Shown: piece after piece, positions 1-5,725 of the stretch
Layout: each line of letters starts with the position of its first letter
How positions within the stretch are numbered: position 1 is the first letter of the stretch
Source of the DNA: Syntrophales bacterium
Lineage (GTDB): Bacteria; Desulfobacterota; Syntrophia; Syntrophales; UBA2210
Direction of reading: 5' to 3'
Length of the DNA: 7,525 bases
Assembly (NCBI GenBank): GCA_030655735.1
Contig: JAUSPK010000056.1
Coordinates: forward strand, 1 to 7,525
Notes under the pieces: model-generated
The model's input: only the letters and a program-made list of their open reading frames with translations
Database searches by the model: none
What the model was told of the DNA's origin: nothing
Made by a program: the position numbers and the translations under genes

Positions 1-46
1 AACTCTCAAAAGAGTTGCTGGTGGGTACTGTACAATTTATAGTCAT
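1..46 (-). CDS. 5' end of an unidentified gene running off the left edge
   Basis: Only the first 15 codons are in the window, reading MTINCTVPTSNSFES. The start ATG (44-46) is preceded after 5 bases by a strong SD, AGGAGG on the minus strand (52-57). A well-spaced sigma70-type promoter lies just upstream (89-117), giving a leader of roughly 35 bases. Promoter, SD and start in the right order make a real gene likely although so little protein is visible. The fragment is too short to assign a family, and no signal peptide or membrane segment is evident. Its DNA is A+T-rich like the rest of the left flank and unlike metF, so it probably belongs to the accessory segment. A 6-bp hairpin (1-6 with 11-16) lies inside the coding part and is probably incidental. 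Confidence 0.6.
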   Translation of the reverse strand, partial: MTINCTVPTSNSFES

Positions 47-88
47 CTCTGCCTCCTTTTCCCCTAAACCAACAGGAAAAACAGACAG

Positions 89-117
89 ATAATGAGCATT
101 AACCTATATAATGTCAA
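89..117 (-). promoter_or_regulatory. sigma70-type promoter of the left-edge gene
   Basis: On the minus strand a perfect -35 TTGACA (112-117) is followed after exactly 17 bases by CATTAT (89-94), which matches 4 of 6 bases of TATAAT. The predicted start of transcription is near position 82, about 35 bases before the ATG at 46. No operator-like repeat overlaps it. Confidence 0.6.
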
Positions 118-204
118 CTATCATTTTGTTACGTATAGCAATAAATAAGCAATAATCTCCATGTCACACTTAAGAGTTAAGATAATGAAGGAATCTGTGT
201 TTGA

Positions 205-464
205 TCAGGTTATATCGATGATAGGTGGGTTGTTCTCAAACTTTGGATCCTCCCAAGGATAGTGATATTCCACCAAGAATCTATCTCCGATCTTTTTTAA
301 ATTTTCGAGAAAGTTCTATCCCTAAAATCATCAGGAAATCCGCATATTGCATCCGTAATATTAGGGGCAACAAGGGGCTTAGACGACACTGGTTCCCGCA
401 TCCACGCATAGGGTCCATTGCCAAAATCAGCCATAATACAGATGGTTGTTCCTTCACACATCAT
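205..464 (-). pseudogene. small gene of unknown function broken by one frameshift
   Basis: The minus strand opens with ATG ATG (459-464), an AAGGGTG SD a few bases upstream and an in-frame TAA further up. It reads MMCEGTTICIMADFGNGPYA... through ...CGFPDDFRDRT, then hits TAA at 297-299. From codon CTC (307-309) a different frame continues without interruption as LENLKKIGDRFLVEYHYP, then WEDPKFENNPPIIDIT, to a TGA at 205-207. One extra base in the TTT run at 310-312 would join both parts into a protein of about 86 residues. Both halves look protein-like: acidic and aromatic-rich, with motifs such as ADFGNGPYAW and VEYHYPWEDP. It is probably soluble, as I see no signal or membrane segment. I do not recognise the family with certainty. 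It could be a decayed gene, a sequencing error, or less likely a programmed frameshift. It lies upstream of and in the same direction as the left-edge gene. Confidence 0.6.
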
Positions 465-578
465 TTCACCCTTGATCCCTAAACCACTTTACTCGATTCG
501 TATACATAAAACATAGAGCGGAAGCCTGAAGGTCCTAATGAAAAGTTAACTGCCCAAAATATCAAAATACGCCCTTAC

Positions 579-600
579 GTGTGGGGTATAGCGTGGGGTA
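579..600. repeat. paired GTGGGGTA direct repeats beside the tRNA gene
   Basis: GTGGGGTA occurs at 581-588 and again at 593-600, 12 bases apart, about 60 bases from the 3' end of the tRNA-Arg gene. Tandem G-rich octamers like this are familiar next to tRNA genes used by P4-type tyrosine integrases, where I take them to be integrase arm sites. That reading is inference, because no integrase gene is in the window. The surrounding bases 465-615 hold nothing else I can support. Confidence 0.35.
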
Positions 601-615
601 ATTCAATTTATAGAA

Positions 616-654
616 TTTAAAAGGGGCTACGATAACCTCGTAACCCCTTTTAAA
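616..654 (-). terminator. intrinsic terminator downstream of tRNA-Arg
   Basis: A 17-base arm (616-632) pairs with 638-654 around a 5-base loop, with one G-T type mismatch. The stem holds a GGGG/CCCC core and closes with TTTT/AAAA runs, so it can end transcription from either side. It lies 6 bases beyond the CCA end of the tRNA gene, as expected for the end of a metF-tRNA or tRNA-only transcript. Confidence 0.75.
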
Positions 655-659
655 TATTA

Positions 660-736
660 TGGTGGGCGATCTGGGACTCGAACCCAGGGCCTTTGGCTTC
701 GGAGGCCAACGCTCTATCCATCTGAGCTAATCGCCC
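660..736 (-). tRNA. tRNA-Arg (anticodon CCG), CCA encoded
   Basis: The minus strand folds into a complete cloverleaf of 77 bases. The acceptor stem is GGGCGAT/ATCGCCC, the D arm is GCTC/GAGC, and the anticodon stem is TTGGC/GCCAA with loop CTCCGAA. The T arm is CTGGG/CCCAG with loop TTCGAGT. The loop gives anticodon CCG, which reads CGG for arginine. The discriminator is A and the CCA tail is encoded (660-662). The gene follows metF on the same strand with a 43-base gap and is followed by the terminator at 616-654. Its 3' half faces an A+T-rich flank and is a plausible integration site. Confidence 0.97.
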
Positions 737-779
737 GTGCGTTTGTCCGGAAATAGTTCCGCAGTGGGAAGGCCGAACA

Positions 780-1673
780 CTATTCCAATATGGAATTATT
801 TTCAAATGATTTCTTGGGGAGCTCCCGTATTATTTTCATGACGTGCCTGCTCCGGTTCATGCTGTAGAAATGCAGGCCCGACACCTCGTTTCCCAGGAGG
901 TCTTCGCTCTGGAGGATGGTGTGTTCTATGCCGTATTTTTCCACCTCTTCGTTCTTTTCACTTACCTTCGACAGCTTGTCGTGCAGCCGTGGGGGTATCT
1001 TTGCGCCGCAGAGCGAGGCTATGCGCGATATCTGCTTGTAGTTGAAGATCGGAAAGACCGCCGGGATAATGGGGACTCGTATCCCCGCCGATATCGCATT
1101 GTCCCGGAACCGATAGAAGTCTCCGTTGTCGAAGAACATCTGGGTTATGATGAAGTCCGCCCCCGCGTCGACCTTCCTTTTCAGATTGACCAGGTCATGC
1201 TCCATATCCGGCGCCTCCGGATGTACCTCGGGGTAGCCCGCGACCCCGATGGAAAAATCGCCGTTCAGCTTGATGAACTCCACCAGCTCATTGGCGTATC
1301 CGAAGCCGCCCTTCGTCTTGACAACACGCTCCTCCCCCTTCGGCGGGTCCCCCCGCAGGGCGAGGATGTTTTCTATCCCTTCCTCTTTCAGTCTGTCCAG
1401 TTGCTCTCGTATATCGTCCCTGGTTGCCTGGACGCATGTCAGGTGGGCGAGTGTCTCCCTGCCGAATTTGTTCCTGATGGTGGAGGCAATTTCCACGGTC
1501 TTTTCCCTTGTGCCCCCCCCGGCCCCGTAGGTGACGGAGATAAAGTCGGGATTCAGCTCCGCAAGCTCCCCGACCGCGCGGTACAGTTCCTCGATGTTTC
1601 CATCCCGGGAGGGTGGAAAGACCTCGAATGAGAGAGCGGTTTTGCTCCCGTCGAATATGTTCCCTATCTTCAT
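780..1673 (-). CDS. metF: 5,10-methylenetetrahydrofolate reductase
   Basis: This gene encodes the flavin enzyme that reduces 5,10-methylene-THF to 5-methyl-THF, the methyl donor for methionine synthesis. From ATG 1671-1673 it gives 297 residues, the usual size of bacterial MetF (the one-domain form, without the regulatory half of the eukaryotic enzyme). Family marks are visible in order: SFEVFPPS with the catalytic Glu17; SVTYGAGGG (about 46-54); LTCVQATRDD; ALRGDPPKG with the conserved Asp109; AGYPEVHPEA (about 145-154); ITQMFFD with Gln178; and the C-terminal GLHFYSMNR. The frame is open upstream to a TTG at 1728-1730. That TTG is part of a TTGACA element, the extra 19 residues are not MetF-like, and the chosen ATG has a GAGG SD 7 bases upstream. 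It is followed by tRNA-Arg on the same strand; an IS lies upstream. Confidence 0.96.
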   Translation of the reverse strand: MKIGNIFDGSKTALSFEVFPPSRDGNIEELYRAVGELAELNPDFISVTYGAGGGTREKTVEIASTIRNKFGRETLAHLTCVQATRDDIREQLDRLKEEGIENILALRGDPPKGEERVVKTKGGFGYANELVEFIKLNGDFSIGVAGYPEVHPEAPDMEHDLVNLKRKVDAGADFIITQMFFDNGDFYRFRDNAISAGIRVPIIPAVFPIFNYKQISRIASLCGAKIPPRLHDKLSKVSEKNEEVEKYGIEHTILQSEDLLGNEVSGLHFYSMNRSRHVMKIIRELPKKSFENNSILE

Positions 1674-1701
1674 TGACCAGCCTCTGCGATTTTTCAGGTC
1701 A

Positions 1702-1730
1702 TAAATGTCATCTGAATGTGCTGTTGTCAA
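1702..1730 (-). promoter_or_regulatory. possible metF promoter
   Basis: A perfect TTGACA (-35) lies at 1725-1730 on the minus strand, 52 bases before the chosen metF ATG. The matching -10, CATTTA at 1702-1707 after 17 bases, is poor. The position is right for metF, but the poor -10 makes this tentative; an activator or another start could be involved. Confidence 0.35.
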
Positions 1731-1766
1731 CCCCTTTTCCCTGATTCACCATCAAAAAAGTAAAAA

Positions 1767-1835
1767 ACCTCGTTGATCCTGTAATAACAGGGTGATAGAG
1801 TAGTTTGGTCACAACGAAACTATCATCAACGAGGT
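1767..1835 (+). promoter_or_regulatory. nested inverted repeat covering the transposase SD
   Basis: ACCTCGTTGAT (1767-1777) pairs perfectly with ATCAACGAGGT (1825-1835). Between these arms lie two smaller hairpins, CCTGT/ACAGG (1778-1791) and TAGTTT/AAACTA (1801-1822), so RNA covering the whole region could form a three-way junction. The right arm contains the GAGGT that serves as SD for the ATG at 1845. A transcript entering from outside the element would carry both arms and hide the SD. A transcript starting inside would not. The fold-back role is inferred by analogy with IS10 and IS50. Confidence 0.55.
1773..1801 (+). promoter_or_regulatory. candidate transposase promoter
   Basis: TTGATC (1773-1778) and TAGAGT (1796-1801) are 17 bases apart and each match 4 of 6 consensus bases. 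Transcription would begin near 1808, after the left arm of the inverted repeat, leaving the SD at 1831-1835 free. It is weak, as usual for transposase promoters. Confidence 0.35.
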
Positions 1836-1844
1836 GTAAGCACT

Positions 1845-3371
1845 ATGGCACAAGGCATTCTTCCTTTCAAGTATGAAACTGAAAAAAACACAACAGGGAT
1901 GACAGCTCTGGCTGGTCTTCCAGTGTATCTTGACTTGGCTCAGGTAACAGGGTTAAGCAAATCGATAGAGAAACATTTAAAAGTACGTAAAGGAGGACAG
2001 GGTTGGACAGACAGTCAGATGGTTCTTTCCCTTGTGTTGCTCAATCTTGCAGGTGGTGATTGTGTTGATGACATAAGGACACTTGAGGCAGACGACGGAT
2101 TTTGTGAAGTGCTGAAAAAAGCTGAAATGCATGGATTGAAGCGAAAAGTAAGGAGATCATTATTACGTCGCTGGCGTAAAGAGAAAACACGTACAGTTCC
2201 CTCTCCGTCATCAATCTTTCGTTATCTGGCAAAATTTCATAACACAGAGCAGGAAGGATTAAGGCAACCGGGCAAGGCCTTTATACCTGCGCCAAACGAG
2301 CATTTACAGGGATTCGTGGAGATTAATAAAGGACTGTCAGCCTTCTCCGGCTTTCAAGATTCCGGAAGTACAGCGACCCTGGACATGGATGCCACACTTG
2401 TATCCACAAACAAGATTGACGCACTGTTCAGTTACAAAGGAGACAAGGCATATCAGCCTTTAAATACATGGTGGTTTGAACAGAGAATTATTTTGCATAC
2501 AGAATTTCGAGACGGCAATGTGTCGGCAGGTTTTGAACAACTCCGGGTATTCAAGGAGGCCCTGGACTGTTTACCTGAAGAGGTAAAGACCGTCAGATTA
2601 CGTTCAGACACAGCCGGTTATCAGCACAATTTACTAAGATATTGTGCGACCGGAGAAAACAGTCGTTTTGGAGTGATAGACTTTGCCATAGGGTGCGATG
2701 TGACACAAGAGTTTAAGAAAGCTGTTGCGCAGGTTGAAGAGTCGGAGTGGAAGCCGATATATAAGACCGCATACGGCAAGAAGTACGCAACCGGAACGGA
2801 ATGGGCGGAGGTCTGCTATGTTCCCAATGCGATTGGTCACAGCAAGAAAGACCCAGTATACAGATATCTCGCAAAGCGGGAAGCTTTGGACAAACAGCAG
2901 GAATTGCCGGGCATGGACACTCAGATAAAGCTTCCCTTCCCGACAATGGACATTGATGAGCGCAGATACAAGGTATTTGGCATGGTTACAAATATGGATT
3001 GGGAAGGTGAAAGACTGATACACTGGCTGCATGAAAGATGCGGTAAGAGTGAAGAGGCCCATGCAGTAATGAAAGATGATCTGGCTGGTGGCAAGCTTCC
3101 GTCAGACGATTTTGGTGAAAACGCCGCCTGGTGGTGGATAATGATATTGGCGCTTAACCTGAATGCGATAATGAAGAAACTGGCGATGGGATGTTCCTGG
3201 ATATCAAAGAGGATGAAAGCAGTCAGGTTTTCCTTTATTAATCTTCCTGGGCGTGTGGTAACACGTTCCCGCAGTTTAATAATCCGGTTAACCAAAAACA
3301 ATCCGGCAATGGAGTTGTTGATTAATGCTCGCGAGAAAATTGCAATGCTTCAGCCTGTTCCCTCTGGATAA
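1845..3371 (+). CDS. IS1380-family DDE transposase
   Basis: This is a full-length transposase of 508 residues that would cut and join the element's DNA. It has the RNase H-like DDE architecture of the IS1380 group. The N-terminal part (about 1-130) contains a predicted DNA-binding region rich in Lys and Arg (KRKVRRSLLRRWRKEK at about 99-114). The first acidic site is LDMDAT (Asp180/Asp182), the second is RLRSDTAGYQ (Asp255), and the glutamate is in GKSEEAHAVMKDD (Glu403/Glu404). It is followed by the family-like aromatic stretch NAAWWWIMILALNLNA (about 426-441). No stop or frameshift interrupts it, so it may be active. The SD is GAGGTG, 9 bases before the ATG, and sits inside an inverted repeat. 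Its DNA is visibly less G+C-rich than metF or the amidase, fitting a mobile origin. Exact subgroup not determined. Confidence 0.9.
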   Translation: MAQGILPFKYETEKNTTGMTALAGLPVYLDLAQVTGLSKSIEKHLKVRKGGQGWTDSQMVLSLVLLNLAGGDCVDDIRTLEADDGFCEVLKKAEMHGLKRKVRRSLLRRWRKEKTRTVPSPSSIFRYLAKFHNTEQEGLRQPGKAFIPAPNEHLQGFVEINKGLSAFSGFQDSGSTATLDMDATLVSTNKIDALFSYKGDKAYQPLNTWWFEQRIILHTEFRDGNVSAGFEQLRVFKEALDCLPEEVKTVRLRSDTAGYQHNLLRYCATGENSRFGVIDFAIGCDVTQEFKKAVAQVEESEWKPIYKTAYGKKYATGTEWAEVCYVPNAIGHSKKDPVYRYLAKREALDKQQELPGMDTQIKLPFPTMDIDERRYKVFGMVTNMDWEGERLIHWLHERCGKSEEAHAVMKDDLAGGKLPSDDFGENAAWWWIMILALNLNAIMKKLAMGCSWISKRMKAVRFSFINLPGRVVTRSRSLIIRLTKNNPAMELLINAREKIAMLQPVPSG

Positions 3372-3472
3372 GCTGAAAAGCAAGAAAAAAGAAAGCGAAA
3401 TTGTTTATCAAGGGAGAGGTGCGCTTAAAAGTGGATGATTAGCAATGATCCCATAGGGTTACGGCAATATCC

Positions 3473-3506
3473 GGAGCTTTTTCGGGAATTTTTGAAAAAA
3501 AGCTCC
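3473..3506. repeat. inverted repeat downstream of the transposase
   Basis: GGAGCTTTTT (3473-3482) pairs with AAAAAGCTCC (3497-3506) around a 14-base loop. No T-run follows on either strand, so a classic terminator is doubtful. It could still end the transposase transcript or insulate the amidase gene from it. The rest of 3372-3638 shows no coding region. Confidence 0.4.
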
Positions 3507-3568
3507 TTCAGATAAACCAAAATATCCATATCTTCTTTTAGGCGGTGGATTTGGGTTTTCTGATGGGG

Positions 3569-3597
3569 TTGTAAACTTTGGGTAAAGCTGTTAGACT
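3569..3597 (+). promoter_or_regulatory. weak candidate promoter for the amidase gene
   Basis: TTGTAA (3569-3574) and TAGACT (3592-3597) are 17 bases apart, each with 4 of 6 consensus matches, about 40 bases before the amidase ATG. It starts immediately past the proposed right end of the IS. This is only a positional candidate. Confidence 0.25.
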
Positions 3598-3638
3598 TCC
3601 GCCCACAAAGTGGGGGAGGGGAATATATTCAAAGGGTA

Positions 3639-5645
3639 ATGAGAAAGATATCGCGCGTTGCTTTTCTTTTGACGTTGTTTGTGCTGTCAACGATCTGTGC
3701 GGAGGCCTTCGCTTCGGTTGACATCCTCAATGTCAGGCATTGGACGGCCCCCGATCACACGAGGGTGGTCCTCGATCTGACCGGTGAGACGGCCTTCAAG
3801 GTCATACAGGAGGATCGCAGGATATATGTTGATCTGCAGGGCGCGTCCCTGATCGAGGAAATCCCCCCTATCTATGACATCAATCAACCCGCAGTCGAGA
3901 AGGTCCTTCTGGTTTCCCTGCCTGGAGGGGGCACCAGGGTTGAATTACATGTAACGGACAATGTCGAGGCGAATGTCTTTAAGCTGGGGATCATCCTCGA
4001 TAAACCCCATCGCGTTGTCATCGATGTCATGCTCCCCGATGTCGAGAAGAAGGAGAGCGAGGCGCGGGAAAAGGTAAAGGTCCTGAAAAATAAGGTCGTG
4101 GTGATCGATCCGGGGCACGGGGGAGAGGACCCGGGCGCCATCGGCCGAAGGGGAACGCGCGAGAAGAATACGGTCTTTCGCATAGCGGAGAAGCTGCAGC
4201 GTATCCTCAAGGCACGAGGGTACGAGGCCTTTCTTACCAGAAAGGGCGATTATTTTATCTCTCTGAAAGAAAGGGGGAGGATAGCCCGGGAATACGGGGC
4301 GGATATCTTCCTCAGTATCCATGCGGATGCCTGCAGGAGCAGGGGCGTACGGGGTACATCCGTCTACTGCCTGTCGACGGGAGGGGCGAGCAGTGAGGCC
4401 GCGAAGCTCCTGGCGCAGAACGAGAACCTGTCGGATATCATAGGCGGTTCCGAGAATGGAAATGGAAACGGGGATTCCGGTCCGATAGCCCTCAATATGC
4501 TGCAGACGGAAACCATCAACCGCTCCAGGGCCTTCGGCGCGATCACCCTGGAAAAGATAAGGCGGGTAAACCACCTGAAATCTTCCAGGGTGCAGGAGGC
4601 CCCATTCAGGGTCCTCAAACTCCCCGATATAACCTCCCTGCTGATAGAAACCGCCTATATATCAAATCCGAGAGAGGAACTGATGCTCCGGAGTTCCTCC
4701 GGTCAGACCGATATGGCGTGGGCGATAGCCTACGCGGTTGATGAATTCCTTCCCCTCTCCTATCCGGCGGACGAGGGGTGGTGCAAAGCGGTCCTCACCC
4801 CGGAGAGGCCGTCCGGCACCGGGTCTGCCACCTACCGCGTACAGAAAGGGGATACACTGGAACGGATCGCCAGGAGAAATGGCACGACGATGAAGGCCCT
4901 GATGGAGATCAACAAGATCAGGTCCAAGAATAAGATATACATCGGCCAGAGGCTGAATATCCCCTCGGGGTATGAAGCACCCGCGATACCATCGGTGTAT
5001 GTGGTGAAGCGGGGGGATATGCTGGAGCGGATCGCCGAACAGCACGACACGACGATGAAGGCCCTGATGAAGGCCAACAAGATCAGATCCAAAAACAAGA
5101 TATATGCGGGTCAGAAGCTGAAGATACCTTCCGACACCCCTCCCGCGATACCATCGGTGTATGTGGTGAAGAGGGGGGATATGCTGGAAGGAATCGCCTC
5201 GAGATATGGCACGACGATGAAGGTCCTGATGGGGGCCAACAAGATCAGGTCCAAGAACAAGATATATGTGGGTCAGAAGTTGAAATTATCTTCCGAATCC
5301 CCTGTCAAAAAACGTCCCGCGAGGCCGTCGGTGTATGTGGTGAAACGGGGAGACAATTTGGAAGAAATCGCCTCGAGATACGGTACGACGACGAAGGCCC
5401 TGATGGAGACCAACAAGATCAGGTCCAAGAACAAGATATATGTCGGGCAGAAACTGAAGATCCCCTCCGAAGCCCCTGCCGAACCTCAGGCGAAGCCGTT
5501 GGTGTATATGGTAAAGCGTGGAGACCGGCTTGAAGAGATCGCCAGGAAGCACGGTACGACGATCCGGGTCCTGATGGAGTTCAACAAGATCAAATCCAGA
5601 AACATGATATATGTCGGCCAGAAGCTGAAGATACCGTACGTGTAA
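3639..5645 (+). CDS. secreted N-acetylmuramoyl-L-alanine amidase (AMIN + Amidase_3 + 5 LysM)
   Basis: This zinc amidase cuts the bond between MurNAc and L-alanine in peptidoglycan, as the AmiB/AmiC enzymes do to split daughter cells. It has 668 residues. A signal peptide (about 1-25, AFA cleavage motif) sends it to the periplasm. An AMIN domain (about 27-134) should target it to the division site or wall. Amidase_3 spans about 152-372, with zinc ligands His160 (DPGHGG), Glu175 and His228 (SIHAD) and catalytic Glu337 (IETAYISN). Five LysM wall-binding domains follow, starting near 398, 453, 507, 565 and 622, joined by Pro/Ala-rich linkers. The LysM count is high and the copies are unusually alike. 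Residues about 248-300 fall where AmiB/AmiC carry the regulatory helix, so EnvC/NlpD-type activation is possible. The nearest SD-like run (AAAGGG) is only 2 bases from the ATG, but the signal peptide supports this start. Confidence 0.95.
   Translation: MRKISRVAFLLTLFVLSTICAEAFASVDILNVRHWTAPDHTRVVLDLTGETAFKVIQEDRRIYVDLQGASLIEEIPPIYDINQPAVEKVLLVSLPGGGTRVELHVTDNVEANVFKLGIILDKPHRVVIDVMLPDVEKKESEAREKVKVLKNKVVVIDPGHGGEDPGAIGRRGTREKNTVFRIAEKLQRILKARGYEAFLTRKGDYFISLKERGRIAREYGADIFLSIHADACRSRGVRGTSVYCLSTGGASSEAAKLLAQNENLSDIIGGSENGNGNGDSGPIALNMLQTETINRSRAFGAITLEKIRRVNHLKSSRVQEAPFRVLKLPDITSLLIETAYISNPREELMLRSSSGQTDMAWAIAYAVDEFLPLSYPADEGWCKAVLTPERPSGTGSATYRVQKGDTLERIARRNGTTMKALMEINKIRSKNKIYIGQRLNIPSGYEAPAIPSVYVVKRGDMLERIAEQHDTTMKALMKANKIRSKNKIYAGQKLKIPSDTPPAIPSVYVVKRGDMLEGIASRYGTTMKVLMGANKIRSKNKIYVGQKLKLSSESPVKKRPARPSVYVVKRGDNLEEIASRYGTTTKALMETNKIRSKNKIYVGQKLKIPSEAPAEPQAKPLVYMVKRGDRLEEIARKHGTTIRVLMEFNKIKSRNMIYVGQKLKIPYV
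4830..5642 (+). repeat. five tandem LysM-coding repeats
   Basis: Five units of about 47 codons begin near 4830, 4995, 5157, 5331 and 5502, with a period of 54-58 codons including linkers. All carry the core NKI(R/K)S(K/R)N-IY-GQ-L. By eye, units 3 and 4 differ at 8 of 47 residues, and the DNA is also strongly repeated (for example AACAAGATCAGGTCCAAGAA in several units). This points to recent duplication or gene conversion. Confidence 0.9.
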
Positions 5646-5674
5646 GCATCTCCGGAGAAATCATACCGGAACAG

Positions 5675-5725
5675 CCCACACCTGCTGGCTCAGGACCATG
5701 GACCCGGTGCGGTCCAGTGTGTGGG
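5675..5725. repeat. inverted repeat at the convergent gene ends
   Basis: CCCACAC (5675-5681) pairs with GTGTGGG (5719-5725), and inside it GGACC (5700-5704) pairs with GGTCC (5711-5715). The structure spans the gap after the amidase stop and the last codons of the AbiEii gene. There is no T-run, so it is at best a weak or factor-assisted terminator between two converging transcripts. Confidence 0.3.

Larger units (their letters stand above)
1747..3568 (+). mobile_element. IS1380-family insertion sequence, borders approximate
   Basis: A single intact transposase gene of the IS1380 type defines the element. The best terminal inverted repeat I can find pairs CACCATCAAAAAA at the left with TTTTCTGATGGGG at the right, 11 of 13 positions on opposite strands. 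That gives an element of about 1.8 kb, sensible for this family. No convincing 4-base target duplication flanks these ends, so the borders may be off by tens of bases, or the insertion may be old. The element lies between divergently oriented metF and the amidase gene and interrupts no recognisable gene. Confidence 0.6.

Noticed and set aside
1..16. AACTCT/AGAGTT inverted repeat
   Set aside because: Six-bp arms inside a coding start; likely chance.
225..482. Plus-strand open frame of 85 codons
   Set aside because: It lies opposite the protein-like minus-strand gene at 205-464, has no good SD and its translation is not protein-like.
748..761. CGGAA/TTCCG hairpin between metF and the tRNA gene
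   Set aside because: Only a 5-bp stem and no T-run, so not called a terminator.
843..1631. Long plus-strand open frame of 262 codons
   Set aside because: It is antisense to metF, whose family motifs are unmistakable; long antisense frames are common opposite G+C-rich genes.
3602..3614. CCCAC/GTGGG hairpin before the amidase
   Set aside because: Short stem with a 3-base loop; no evidence for a role beyond a mention.
3639..3713. Possible lipoprotein signal at Cys20 of the amidase
   Set aside because: The residues before the Cys (S-T-I) do not fit a lipobox, while AFA at 23-25 fits an ordinary signal peptidase site.
3945..4574. Minus-strand open frame of 209 codons
   Set aside because: Shadow of the amidase catalytic domain on the other strand.
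4830..5642. CRISPR-like regular repeats
   Set aside because: The periodicity is that of coding LysM units in one open frame, with no short spacers.
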